A stretch of DNA of 64,000 nucleotides, from positions 59,239,560-59,303,559 of the forward strand of contig NC_134839.1 in assembly GCF_965363235.1 (NCBI RefSeq), given 5' to 3'. The position numbers and the translations under genes were made by a program. Origin of the DNA: Mytilus galloprovincialis (taxonomy: Eukaryota > Mollusca > Bivalvia > Mytilida > Mytilidae). The notes under the pieces are model-generated. The model made no database searches and had not been told where the DNA came from. It worked only from the letters and a program-made list of their open reading frames with translations. This document shows positions 11,501 through 22,430 of this stretch, one piece after another. Positions within the stretch are counted from its first letter, which is position 1. The number at the start of each line of letters is the position of its first letter.

Positions 11501-14500
11501 TTTATTGATGAAATAGGTAACCATTAAAATCTTGATAAGAATTTTAGTTTCCATATACAATGAACGAAATGTCGTCTAAAGACATTTTTTTAACTGGGTC
11601 AAGATTTTAAAGTTAAACTGCCACATTCAGTGAATACTGATTTCATTTAATGCACAATGAAGACACAGGAGACAAAGAAGATGACATGTTGAATAGGTTC
11701 CTAAATGAGAGAATGTCCAATTCGCTATGCAATGAATGTGGCTGTTTAGTTTGCTTGTAGTTTTTTGTGCTTTTTTGTTAAATGTTTGTTTGTTTTGAGA
11801 TGTGACACAGTGATGACTGCTGTACCAATGTTTTGACAATATTACCTATTGTGTTTCTTTTGTTCACGCGTCGTTGTAAATGTGATGGAATTTGATGCGA
11901 CTGTCATTCAAATGAGAAGTTAAGCGCTATAAAACCAGGTTTAATCCACCATTTCTCTTTGTTTAATTTTTGCTTGGAGTTTTGATAAATTTTCATTTTC
12001 ATTATCTCCTCTGAATGAAACCATGTTTTTATTTTAGTTAAATAAATCATATGTCTTTTTTGACTGCAGCATTGATTTTCTTTATTGACCTTATGAAAAA
12101 AGTTAGGGGACACTTTAGCAGCTCAGAAAGCAGACATCTTCGCGGTCGTAGATCAGATGGACCCACAAATAGTTCATTTTGTGACCAAAAAGTCATGCAA
12201 TTTATTAGACCATTTCTCTTTGAGGAAAAATATGAACTGACCAATTTTTTTGGTAAAAAGTTTCGATTAGATAAGTGTATTCAGATTAATCGTTGATTTG
12301 TGCCGTGAAGTTAGGATTTATTGAAACGAGCTTACATGTTTAGATTCAATGAGTCTGCAAACACAAATTGAAAACAACACGTTTAATAATTTAATGCGTC
12401 CGAATCGCTTTTCTGGATTTACCTTCATCAGGAACGCTCAAAGCAAAACATTTGAAATACGAGAATGTATCAGTACCGAAACCGTTGAAGAGCTATATGT
12501 CAAATATACCTAAATAAAAAAACCAAATTAGTCTAAAGTCAACTTTGCCTGAGGAAGTTGAAACCTTAGTTTCTTAATAATTTCAAAATTTATCAATGAA
12601 CAATTTTAGAAAGGTTTGTTAAATTATGTCAGTACCGAAATATTGACTACTGAGCTGATGATACCCTCGGGGATTAATAGTCCATCAGCAGAGGTATCGA
12701 CCCAGTGATGTGAAAAATTGAAAACAACACGTTTAATAATTTAATGCGTCCAAAGCGCTTTTCTGGATTTAATTTCATCAGGAACGCTAAAAGCCAAACA
12801 TTTGAAATCCGAGGATGTATAAGTCCCGAAACCGTTGAAGAGCTATATGCAAATAAAACTAGAATACATAGCCAAATTCGTCTAAAGTCAACTTTGCCTG
12901 AGGGAGTTGAAACCTTAGTTTCTTAATAATTTCAAAATTTATCAACGGACAATTTTAGAAAGGTTTGTTAAATTATGTCAGTACCGAAATACTGACTACT
13001 GAGCTGATGATACCCTCGGGGACTAATAGTCCATCAGCAGAGATATCGACCCAGTGATGTGAAAAATTGAAAACAATACGTTTAATAATTTATTGCGTCC
13101 GAAGTGCTTTTCTGGATTTACCTTCATCAGGAACGCTCAAAGCCAAACATTTGAAATCCAAGGATGTATAAGTACTGAAACCGTTGAAGAGCTATATGTC
13201 ATAAGAACCTATAATAAATAGCCAAATTCATCTAAAATCAACTTTGCTTGATGGAATTGAAACCTTAGCTTCTTAATAAAAGTTCAATACAGGAATAAAG
13301 GAGAAAAAGTAAAACAATATATTATATGTAGGACATTAAATTCCCTATAACTGAAGGTCACTGAAAGGTTAATAAAGTTAGGAAATTGGTTGTCGTATTG
13401 GCTTTATATCTAGATACTAATTTTCGATTAGACAATATCCAATTCAATATAACAATAACTTAAAAAAAAACTCTTCAAAACTTGTGTGGTCTATAAAATT
13501 GAGTACACTGTGTACTCAAATATATCTCATCGTGTGCAAGAAGGCCCTGTGATTAACTTACAATATAAATATCACAAAATCTTGTTAAAAAGACTGAATT
13601 TAATTAAAGAATAACCATTATCTGCTATCACAATCGTAACTTGAAAAGTGCAAAATGAGATGCATTTCTTTTATATAATAATGGCAAAAGTTCTCTAAAA
13701 TGTTTATGTTATATGCTGTATTGAAATGAAATCATGAATGACACCCCAAATAGTGCAAGTTATTGAAAGTTTCAATTCAAGTACAGATCAGATAGGTTAA
13801 AAAGTCTTTAATACTGAAAATCAGTTCCAGGGTCAGGAAAAAATCGGTGCAAAAATTGTGTCCAAAATTCAATCATATTTTTAAAAAGCTACAACTATAG
13901 TATTATAGTAATAAAAAATCCACATTTGTTTTCTAGGAATAAAAATGATTTTAAAAATATATATAGAGCATCAAACTTTTCTTTTTTTCCAAATAATAGG
14001 CAACGAGGTCACCATTGAAAGGTTTAAGTTTGTCCAGGTTGTTCAATTATCATAAATTCGGTATCAACTGATTGAACAAAGCAACATGAAAATAAAAACT
14101 GTTATTTTTTTTTAATTGTTTGATTTGGTTTCCCTTTTTATGAACATGCAACATAGTAGGTTTTTTTCTCCTCAAATCGAGTTCTTTTTAAATTTTGGTC
14201 GTGCATTAAAGCTAAAAATGTACGAACGAAAACTGGAAATAGTAATTGATAAATCATTATTGAACGTCTATAAAGAAAATAAAAATTATCTTTTTTTTAT
14301 ATATATACTTGTACAGTTATCCTGCAAATATTTTTTGATATTTGGTAATAATTCTAGTTTATGCTTTGGAGTTTGAAATTAGGAGATCCTAATTGTAAAA
14401 TGCAAAATAACGAAAACATACAATTTTAAGGAAAATTCAAAGGGCAAAATTAAGAGCTTAAACACATCAAACAATTGGAAAACAACTATCATATTTCTAG

Positions 14501-17500
14501 AGAATAAAGTGAGTAGTGTACTGAAATTTGGAAGTCTCTAAACTTTTGATTTCAATGGGTTTTAGCTCAATGAGTTGGAGGATCAAATAATTCTGTTTTT
14601 CACTCATAAGGACGTCTGACCGGTCAGGCTTTTTATCATCAGTCGATATTGGTGAGTTAGTAACGGCATATATTTTCCTATATTTTATAACTATCATATT
14701 TCTGCTTGTATAAAACAAATAATTCTATCTTCCTTGTTAGGCTTTCAATAGTTATCAAAGGTACCAAGATTATAATTTAGTACGACAGACGCGCGTTTCG
14801 TCTACATAAGACTCATCAGTGACGCTCATATCAAAATATTAATAAAGCCATACAAGTACAAAGTTAAAGAGCATTGAGGATTCAAAATTCCAAAAAATTG
14901 GGCCAAATACGGCTAAGGTAATCTATGGCTTGGATAAGAAAATCCTTAGTTTTTCGAAAAATAAAAAGTTTTGTAAACAGGAAATTCATAAAAATGACCA
15001 CATTATTGATATTCATGTCAACATCGAAGCGTTTAATACTGGGCTGGTGATACCCTCAGGGACGAACTGTCCACCAGTAGTGGCATCGACCCAGTGGTGT
15101 AAATAGTTATCAAAGGTACCAGGATAACAATTTAGTACGTCAGACGCGCGTTTCGTCTACATAAGACTCATTAGTGACGCTCATATCAAAATATTTATAA
15201 AGCCAAACAAGTACAAAGTTGAAGAGCATTGAGGATTCAAAATTCCAAAATATTGAGCCAAATACGGTTTAGGTAATCTATAGCTGGGATAAGAAAATCC
15301 TTAGTTTTTCGAAAAAATTCAAAGTTTTGTAAACAGGAAATTTAAAACAATGACCACATTATTGATATTCATGTAAACACAAGTGTTGACTACTCGGCTG
15401 GTAATATCCTCGGGAACGAAACGTCCACCAGCAGTGGCATCGACCCAGTGGTGTAAATAGTTATCAAAGGTACCAGGATTATAATTTAGTAATTTTCAAA
15501 CGATGGAATCAAATAATGCATCATTTCAACAACTTTCAAGATTTTTTTTTCTTCAAATTATCCAAAAGACCCTACAGAGTTGTTACCAATTGCAACAAAC
15601 ACGATTGTAATATACACCATTACACCAAAAACGGTTCACGGGGAATTTATACCAAAAACAGGTTGTAGTTGTGTCAATTTAACATCATGTTTAAACCTTC
15701 TTTTATTCAAAATGTATGTTGTATATACAGTATGGATAAATAATTGGGATAATTTAAACGCATTACCAATTGATATGATTTTACTGCAGTTTTCAATGAA
15801 ATTCTTCTTTTTGTCGTACATATAGGCACACTGTATTTCCTTTGGAGGACACCTTGCCAAGGTTTTGAAACCTGCTGATGATGAGTTCATTAAAGGTCTC
15901 ATACCAGGTAGGTGTTTTTCGAAATATTACTACTATACTACTCATAAATAAACAGGTTTGTGGCAAAAAATATTGCCTAATTCTTAACAACCAAAGTGTA
16001 TAAATATAGAAATACAAATACTTACCGTTGTGGTAACATTAATTTTATGACATTTTGAATACACCAAATATTTTTCCGACTAGTAGCAATTTTATTTCAA
16101 TATACAATGTATTTGCAAAGACATTTAAGGACTCTCATAAATTTCAAAACTAAGGAAGCTCCACTTATATTATGCTCTTGTCTTAATGCAATATTTACCA
16201 AAATAAAGTCGTAATGAGTTCTTTTAAGTAAATTAAGACGGTAGTAGTTCACTGATGTTCAAATCACATTAATCAAGTAATATACAAATCAAGGTAACAA
16301 GCATGAAATCGATGAATCACATTAACTCTGAAAGGAGCACAACTGGTTAAGCGTCACAGTCTACTCGTGCTTCATCTGCCATACGTTTCTACACTCAGTC
16401 AAAATGTCATGATCCGAATAAGTACACGATCGGTGAACTAATAGATTAGACTACTATTCTTGTGTGTTTAATTTTGCACTTTCACTGGAGGCACCAAATA
16501 AACCAAAATAAAACTACAATCAAAATAACCCAATTTACGGTATTCTGTTATCTAAGAACGTTAGTCACCACAGTTCATAAATAGTTATAAGTTATAATAT
16601 ATATAAAGGGGCAATTAAAGACAATTAGTCATAGCAAAGCAGAGGGCATTATTGAAAAGAAAAACGTAACAGCATTCCACAAAATACAACACTGACATTA
16701 AAGGCCGAACAACATAAATAAGGTCACAGAAGAACAACATGTATACCCTTGTTCAAAAGTCAAAAATCGATTGAGAGAAAACAAATCCGGGTTACAAACT
16801 AAAACCGATGGAAACACATCAATAAACCTAGGAATATCCAGAATGGTAAGATGTTACGGTTCAAATAACTGCACTGGTCTTTCTTAGCATTTAATCTCAA
16901 ACTTCGGTCATTATTCCATTTCTGAGAAAGAGGAATGGATTTAATACTGCAAATGACCGTTTTGATGATTGGTCATCCATTAGAGTGATATAATAATTTT
17001 TTATCGGTCAATTCGTCATCAAGGAAATCATGACAGGAAACTCAATCCCTGCACTAACATATAGAATTTAGTTATACACACAAATAGTTCATTCAGAAAT
17101 TGCTAAGCGAGCAAAATGTATGGACATTAGATTATTTAGATATCAATGGTTTATTTTTCATTCTCGTGCTTACACCGTGACGTATAAATGATCATGACTC
17201 GTCTTATACCTTATTTCTTTGTATCATGTGCAATCAAATTTATAAATGTAATACGCCAAACCAAATTTATTTAAAAACAATGATTTCTATATTTAACTTA
17301 TATTTCTGCTTTCAGCAGGGGTTAATTATGTTTGGATCGACGGTTCTGATGAAGGAAAAGAGGGCAACTGGACATGGAATAACCCAATGGAGACTATTTT
17401 ACTTGATTATTGGGGTCCTCACAGACCTGATAATTTCGGTGGTGGTCAGGACTGTATGATTTACCGTTATTTCAATGGTGAATATCTATGGGACGACAAA

Positions 17501-17542
17501 GAATGTACTGATAATGACTATCCATTTATTTGTGACATATGA
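2224..17542 (+). CDS. PAN-CTLD secreted lectin, gene 1 (four exons)
   Basis: Spliced coding sequence join(2224-2507, 9946-9991, 15826-15907, 17319-17542) gives 636 nt, 211 aa. Residues 1-20 form a hydrophobic signal peptide. Residues 50-78 carry the PAN/apple-like cysteine set (C50, C54, C59, C60, C71, C78). Residues 96-211 form a short-form C-type lectin domain with the four expected cysteines C113, C183, C200 and C209, a WIDG core (143-146), RPD (173-175) where EPN or QPD is usual, and WDD (195-197) where WND is usual. NVT at 74 and NWT at 154 are possible N-glycosylation sites. Intron phases are 2, 0 and 1, as in genes 2 and 3. The role as a secreted carbohydrate or pattern-recognition lectin follows from the family; the ligand is unknown. 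A possible poly(A) signal AATAAA lies at 17701 and another at 17814. Introns are long (7.4, 5.8 and 1.4 kb) and full of repeats. Confidence 0.85.
2660..2820 (+). repeat. Partial copy of GACGCGCGTTTCGTC repeat family, unit A
   Basis: It contains the family core CAGACGCGCGTTTCGTCTGC and the following ACTCATCAGTGACGCT. Duplicated at 43580-43740 and 49875-50030. Confidence 0.6.
3090..3480. repeat. ACGT-rich degenerate repeat block, unit A (deleted form)
   Basis: Dense in short words such as GCGTAT, ACGTAT and GCGTT spaced irregularly. Same block at 43995-44500 and 50310-50800. The A copy lacks about 125 bp internally. Confidence 0.5.
3660..3960. repeat. 10-bp degenerate repeat ACTGGTCGAG, unit A
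   Basis: Four consecutive 10-bp units stand at 3701, 3711, 3721 and 3731 (ACTAGTCGGG, ACTGGTCGAG twice, ACTGAGTCAA), and looser copies run to about 3960. Same block in units B and C; a block in the opposite orientation lies at 54480-54725. Confidence 0.6.
5205..5350 (+). repeat. Dispersed repeat ending in ATCATACCACATCT (family R1)
   Basis: It has the family landmarks GGGGCCTTTTT, GGTATGAGTTTTC, GAAGGCCACACGG and TTTCATTGGCAATCATACC. Duplicated at about 46238-46378 and 52548-52690; other family members lie at 19905-20050, 25065-25205, 27696-28055 and 62435-62580. I recognise this as a common mussel repeat; its class is unknown to me. Confidence 0.55.
5720..5900. repeat. Palindrome-rich AGGCATTAAGCTTA repeat block
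   Basis: Variants of TAGGCATTAAGCTTAAATCC alternate with CTAGG joints. The block ends in a perfect 20-bp palindrome AGGCATTAAGCTTAATGCCT at 5871-5890. It lies in intron 1 of gene 1 and is absent from gene 3. Confidence 0.55.
6407..6958. mobile_element. TTAA-flanked non-autonomous TIR element (552 bp)
   Basis: Flanked by TTAA at 6403-6406 and 6959-6962. Its ends are imperfect inverted repeats (GGGGGTTCGCGGGT at the left, ACCCTCGAGCCTCC at the right). No transposase frame. The TTAA target duplication is typical of piggyBac-type transposition; the assignment is inference. Confidence 0.6.
7450..9251 (+). mobile_element. Dispersed repeat with AGCTCACCTGGCC and GAGCCTCTAG ends (copy 1)
   Basis: It starts AGCTCACCTGGCCTAAAAGG, has a GTCCGTCGTCCGG-rich stretch, then three tandem units of about 500 bp (landmark TCTTCTCCTCTGAAACTA at about 7555, then near 8056 and 8560) and a partial fourth, and ends AGAGCCTCTAG. 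TTTT flanks both ends. Copy 2 is at about 61185-63712 in opposite orientation. I recognise it as a mussel repeat; short open frames in it are not genes. Confidence 0.65.
9252..9945. other. Rest of intron 1, gene 1
   Basis: AT-rich; I see nothing beyond a polypyrimidine run leading to the acceptor at 9945. Confidence 0.4.
9946..9991 (+). CDS. Gene 1 exon 2: start of CTLD
   Basis: 46 nt between TTTTCAG and GTAATG. One base completes the split codon from exon 1 (TT+A, Leu), then SKVFVNELKTWPDAE. This is the first strand and first helix of a C-type lectin domain (the 'W..A..' helix before the first conserved Cys). It ends in phase 0. The same 46-nt exon recurs at 53287 and, diverged, at 32404. 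Confidence 0.85.
10286..10443. mobile_element. Fold-back element (158 bp, long inverted arms)
   Basis: The left arm beginning AAATAATTGATGCAAGC is the near-perfect complement of the right arm ending GCTTGCATCAATTATTT. The outer 40 bases of each arm pair almost without mismatch and pairing continues to a short loop near 10358-10368. No coding capacity. Confidence 0.65.
11640..11960 (-). repeat. Dispersed repeat R3 (GGTGGATTAAACCTGG family), minus orientation
   Basis: It reads, in reverse, the family landmarks TTGACAATATTACCTATTGT, GAATTTGATGCGACTGTCAT and CCAGGTTTAATCCACCATTT. Further copies are at 31065-31230, 32540-32680, 33030-33330 (minus) and 54850-55170. Recognised as a mussel dispersed repeat of unknown class. 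Confidence 0.55.
12368..13282 (+). repeat. Tandem array, 350-bp units (2.6 copies)
   Basis: Units start at 12368, 12718 and 13067 (TTGAAAACAACACGTTTAAT). Each ends with the core GCTGATGATACCCTCGGGGA ... CATCAGCAG ... ATCGACCCAGTG. The third unit is truncated. The core is shared with the arrays at 14748 and 58709 although the unit bodies differ. Confidence 0.7.
13283..14747. other. Intron 2 of gene 1, AT-rich part
   Basis: No gene recognised. An open frame at 14116-14376 is AT-rich chance sequence. Landmarks shared with gene 3 intron 2 show common descent. Confidence 0.35.
14748..15490 (+). repeat. Tandem array of GACGCGCGTTTCGTC repeat, 355-bp units (2.1 copies)
   Basis: Units start at 14748, 15103 and 15457 (ATAGTTATCAAAGGTACCAG). 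Each has the core CAGACGCGCGTTTCGTCTAC and ends GCATCGACCCAGTGGTGTAA. The matching place in gene 3 (about 55840) lacks the array. Confidence 0.7.
15565..15698 (+). pseudogene. Decayed copy of the FN3-like exon in intron 2 of gene 1
   Basis: It aligns with 56563-56700: the shared peptide is PTELLP then TIVIYTITPKTVHGEFIPK. The upstream acceptor and the first codons are gone, the GTAAAA donor reads TTTAAA, and the tail has shifted (GCSCVNL). This is a dead exon. Confidence 0.45.
15826..15907 (+). CDS. Gene 1 exon 3: central CTLD helix
   Basis: 82 nt between TATAG and GTAGGT. It encodes AHCISFGGHLAKV and then an acidic helix ending in LIP plus the first base of a Gly codon (phase 1). 'C...GGHLA.V' is the classic C-type lectin signature after the first conserved cysteine. 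Confidence 0.87.
15908..17318. other. Intron 3 of gene 1
   Basis: Homologous to intron 3 of gene 3 (56919-58200). About 16610-16850 it carries a piece of another dispersed repeat (GACACATCAATAAAC region) absent in gene 3. No gene seen. Confidence 0.4.
17319..17542 (+). CDS. Gene 1 exon 4: C-terminal CTLD half and stop
   Basis: 224 nt. It completes Gly138, then VNYVWIDGSDEGKEGNWTW, the RPDN loop, QDCMIYRY, YLWDDKEC and FICDI, then TGA at 17540-17542. The acceptor is a tandem CAGCAG (17313-17318); use of the upstream AG would add one Ala. No homology to other domains follows the stop. Confidence 0.88.
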
Positions 17543-19292
17543 TTTATTTGTCACAATTTCGAAGATAGAATTTTGGTATAACAGACATCTTTACTTATTA
17601 TGAATCTATGTTGGAATGCCTTGACTATACATCACACTATCATCATCGTCATTTTTAATTGAAACAAAAGACTTTAACAAAATACATTGTCTAAAAAAAC
17701 AATAAATATATATATAATTTAATAGTACAAGCTATTAGTTTACATATTATAGAAAATTGAACTGTCTTGAGTGGATAAAAGTGTATGGCACTTGATTCAC
17801 TAGTAGAATCTATAATAAAGCTCACAAGAACTTTCCAGTTTGAGTTTTCCTCAGAGTTCGGCATTTTTGTTATTTTAATTTAAATTTTAATTGACCATTT
17901 GCAAATATACGGTAAATGGCTGCTTGTTAAAAATTAGTAAACTTATTTTTATTTAAAAATCGAAACTGGCACAACTAGCTGATGATAGGTATTCCAAGAA
18001 GAATAATGTATACTTACGTTATCATTCATTGCGTCATGTAAATAATTATTTATGTAAAGTAAAAATATATTTAAACAGTAAATAACAAGTCGCACCCAGT
18101 GCTTGAATGGGGTAGTTCTTGTTCAAAACAGAAAGGTTTTTGTACACTGTAATATCATCCGCTTTGTTTTTGCGTTAAATTTTATGAACGCAAACCAAAA
18201 ACAATGTTTTACAAACATGAAGAAAATATGTATGCAGAATTTGTACATAGAAACGAATTAAAATAAAAGTGCATATGCAAAGTAAATAACAAAATGGAGA
18301 CAATGAAAACCTTGAAAGTTTGAAATGCAAATTCTACTTGTTTAAATTTTTCACTTGATGATTAAACACAGGAAAATTATGCATGTTCTGTCAAACGAAA
18401 AAAATATATTAAAATAAGGCGATATGGTATGACTCCAATTGAGACGACTATCCTTCACAGACAACAACGCATGCAGATGTAAACAACTATAACATCTATA
18501 AGTCACCGTATTACAATTACGAAAATCGAATTTATCGATTCTTCAACAGGAGCTGTATAATTAACAACTTGTGATCTGTCGCACGTATCAAATATCCTTA
18601 ATGCGATTGCTTTTATGTGCACTGTTAAGAAACTACTAAATAGTTCATTTCTTTATAAATTCTAATTATTTAAACTTGGTTGAAATCTAGGACATTTGTA
18701 TAATTTTTGTCCTGCAGTTATCTACCAACTATGTTAACAAAAGACTATTACGTGTTATTTTGATTTCTTTTCACGTAATGTTTTCGTACAATAATTCATT
18801 TGTTTGAATAATTTAAGTAACATTTTTGTGTTATCATTTCCATTTTAACAACTGAAGCAATATTTAGCTACAGTATAAAAATATGAAACCAATTGTCAGA
18901 CAACTTGTATGTATTCGACACGAAACTGTTCAGATGCTCGATAAAACTCGCGTTCCTAAGATTCATTCGTAAATTAAAAAAAAAATGAAATTGAACTGAT
19001 CGTGTATATCTGTCTGAAAGGATATATGATCAAATTTGCAGAAAACACCATATTATTGTATTATCCAGTAATAACAATTCATTGTGTGATTAAAATATCA
19101 GGAATGTTATTTATCTTTTTGTCTGTAGAGAAACATGCACGTTTTGTTATCTAGTTGCATTTAATTGTCATTTTGTCAAATGATGGACAATAAAGGCAAC
19201 AGTAGTAAACCGCTGTTCAAAACTCGTAAATCTATGGACAAAAACTAAATCGGGGTAACAAACCAAAACTGAGGGAAACGCATTAAATATAA
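17543..19292. other. 3' flank of gene 1
   Basis: It contains AATAAA at 17701 and 17814, then AT-rich sequence homologous to 58425-60800 downstream of gene 3. A dispersed repeat begins at about 19190 and is split by the element at 19293. No gene seen. Confidence 0.4.
17701..17706 (+). promoter_or_regulatory. Candidate poly(A) signal AATAAA of gene 1
   Basis: It lies 159 bases after the stop. A second AATAAA stands at 17814. Gene 3 has AATAAG at the matching place. Confidence 0.4.
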
Positions 19293-21009
19293 TACCCTAG
19301 TCCCACTAGGCCACGATCGCACTACGATCTGTGAAAAAAATGCAAATATTGATGATCGTGGTACGATCGTGTAGGTCGCAGTAAGGTCGTACCACGGTCG
19401 TGGTGAGGTCTTCAAGATCGTGAAGAGCGTGGACAACTTTGAGCATGTTCAAAACAATCGTGGTGAGGTCGTGGCGAAATCAGGTCGTAGTAGAAGCGTA
19501 GTGGGAACGCTCTAAGATCGTAGTAAGATCGCAAAGGTCGCTGTACAATCGTAGCGAGAGCGTAGCGAAAGAGTGATTCTATTCGGAGAGATTGCGCTAC
19601 GATCTCACAGCGACGTTATGACGACCTTACTACGACCATCACGTTCTCACCGCGACCCAACTACGCTTCCACTACGACTTTACCACGCTGTTCACGACCA
19701 TAGTACGATTCTAGAACGCCCTTGCCGTCCTTATCACGCTCTTCTCACGACCTTACTACGTTCACACTACGACATGCATTTTTATTGTCATTTTCACATA
19801 AAATATATGAAAAAAACTCCCTAGATTTTGTTTGTCTGAATGTATTTATCCATTTGCTCTAACAGCTCAACCATGCTTCTCGTTTTTTGGAAACATTAGT
19901 ATTTTTTTGGGCCCTTTATAGCGTGCTGTTCGGTGTGAGCCAAGGCTTCGTATTGAAGGCCGTATCTTGGCCTATAATGGTTTACTTTTATAGATTTTTA
20001 CGTTGATGGAGAGTTGTCTCATTGGCACTCATACCACATCTTTCTATATATATTGACACATCTGTGTCATCTTTGCTATCATTCACTAAAATATCGTCAT
20101 TTGAGCTTTATGGACCAGCAATAGGTTGTAATTTAGGTTTGATTGGTCATCTCTTGATGACAAGTATTATACTACTTATGTGTATAGTATCAGTTTAATT
20201 GGAGTCTGGAGCTGACATGCCAGTTAACTGCTAGTAGTCTGTTGTTATTTATGTATTATTGTCATTTTGTTTAATATTTTCTTTAGTCGCATCTTCTGAC
20301 ATCAGACTCGGACTTCTCTTGAACTGAATTTTAATGTGCTTATTGTTATGCGTTTACTTTTCTTCATTGGCTAGAGGTATAGGGGGGGGGGGGGTGAGAT
20401 CTCACAAACATGTTTAACCCCACTAATGTTGCGCCTGTCCCAACGAGGAGTTTTGTACTATTTTTAATTTTAGTTTCTTGGAGTTTAGTATGGCGTTCAT
20501 ACTTTGCTCTCTCTGCCTCTACATCAACCCCTACCACCACGCCCACGTGTTCTAGTAGATTTTGGTGGCATGACTGTATTGTTTCCGAGAAATCTCCGTT
20601 TTAATCAGAAATAGAAGGAATGGAACTATATTGATATGAAACACGATATTGACGGTATTGCTGATAACGTAGTAAGATCGCGGTATGAACGTAGTATAAT
20701 CGTGGTAAGAACGTGCTATAATCGTAGTAAGATCGTGTTGCAATCGGATAACTCGTGGTATGGTCGTAGTGAGAGCGTGAAGAGCGTAGAAAGATCTTTA
20801 TAAGCGTAGTGAGGTCGCAGAAAAAACGCGGTGAGAACGTGGTTTAATCGTAGCGGGATCGTTGTAGAATCGTAATTAGGACGAAGTAGCATCGTGAAAG
20901 CAACGAAAATTAACATTTTCATGCCTTTCATACCGCGACCTCACCACGATCTAAATTTATTTCAGATCGCGATGAGCGTGGTGCGATCGTGCTCTAGTGG
21001 GACTGGGGC
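19293..21009 (+). mobile_element. TTAA-type element with CGTAG/CTACG fold-back ends (copy 1, 1.7 kb)
   Basis: Ends are inverted (TACCCTAGTCCCACTAG at the left; CTAGTGGGACTGGGGC at the right). TTAA follows at 21010-21013; the left flank reads ATAA. Both subterminal regions are made of degenerate 11-bp words such as TCGTAGTAAGA, with the orientation reversing inside each end, so the ends can fold. The middle (about 19800-20640) carries pieces of other dispersed repeats, including R1 and a poly-G tract at about 20382. No transposase. Confidence 0.7.
20667..20743 (+). repeat. Seven contiguous degenerate 11-bp units
   Basis: Units start at 20667, 20678, 20689, 20700, 20711, 20722 and 20733 with no indel: ACGTAGTAAGA, TCGCGGTATGA, ACGTAGTATAA, TCGTGGTAAGA, ACGTGCTATAA, TCGTAGTAAGA, TCGTGTTGCAA. 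The consensus is WCGTRGTAWRA. Confidence 0.75.
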
Positions 21010-21914
21010 TTAAGAGGAGAATAACGACACAACATTAAAATGTAACACACACAGAAACAGACTAAGCATTAGACGAAATCCGATGAGAATAACAAATATA
21101 ACATCAAAACCAAATACATGAATTTGGGAAAGAAAAGTAACGTGGCAGTTTTTGTGGAATCACTCAAATACTTGTTCTACAAATGTATTACTTTAAATGC
21201 AATCAGTGTCTCCGAATAGAAAATATAGATATTCATGGACTTACAAATAACATTACTTTTATTTCTCCTATAACTACTTATAGAGAAGGAATTATAAATA
21301 TCCTATTATTGTTTGGAAATGTAGTAAAATAAGCAATAAGTGTAAACGAATTGACAAGCAGTAGTTGTAAAATACCCTATGTGTTTCAAATTAACCATCT
21401 ACATTGTACGTTTTTTTCTAGTTTGTTCCATGTAGTATCATAGTCAAATAAAATATTTGGATTGCCTTTGATCACCGTCAAGTTGTCAAGATATTAAAAA
21501 GAGAATGATATGAATCAGTATATGAATCTGTAACTTGTAAAGGTTAGATTATTTAATATAATGTTCTTTATGAAATAAACATAAAATTTCGTATTCATTT
21601 TTTTTTAAATATATGAGAGTATCAAGCATATGCCAACGTGATAGCAGCCGAACACACAGAAAACAAAATACATCTACCTCTCAACATCCTGTCTACTATA
21701 TCATGTTTATCTTGTTTCCGATCGTATCGAATCTCAAAACAGAATAACAATTAGCTTTACTGCACACATCAATTTTCATAATGACAAAAGACTAGCTAGG
21801 TCTTTGCACATGAATATTTAGCGGTGTTAAAAGAGCAAACAGTAAAAATATGTACAGGAAAAGATCTATATCTTATATTAACTAATAGTCAATAAATTGT
21901 TATTAATGGTACTA

Positions 21915-22430
21915 TGCTTATTATTTAATACGCCAGACGTGTGTTTCGTAAACATAAGACTCACTAGTGACGCTCAGATCAAAATAGCCAAACATGTGTA
22001 AAGTTGAAGAGCATTGATGACCCAAAATTCAAAAAGGTTTGCAAAATACGGCTTAGATTATCTTTGCCTTGGATAAGAAAATCCTTAGTATTTCGAATAA
22101 TTAATACTTTTGCAAACAGAAAATTTTTAAAAATGACCATATAATTGATAATCATGTCAACACCGAAGTGCTAACTACTTGGCTGGTGACATTCTGTGTG
22201 ACGAAACGTTCACCAGCAGTGGTATCGACCAAGTGGTGTAAATAGTTCTCAAACGTACCAGGCTTATAATTTAAAACACCAGACGTACGTTTCTTTATGA
22301 GTCTACATTAGTCTAAACAGTGAAGCTAAGATAAAACAAAATAGCTAGAAATCCAAAAAAGTACAAAGTTGAAAAGCATTGATGACCCGAAATACCAAAA
22401 ATTTGTGCAAAATACGGCATAAAACAAAAT
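21915..22430 (+). repeat. Degenerate GACGCGCGTTTCGTC-family units upstream of gene 2
   Basis: Two old, diverged units: the first from about 21930 (CAGACGTGTGTTTCGTAAAC) with its GTGGTATCGACCAAGTGGTG end at about 22220, the second from about 22255. The second also occurs at about 61085 and 63715, split by a nested insertion. Confidence 0.6.

Noticed and set aside
17226..17459. 77-residue open frame over gene 1 exon 4
   Set aside because: A shadow of the CTLD exon in another frame.
19573..19824. 83-residue open frame
   Set aside because: Same cause as above, in copy 1 of the element.
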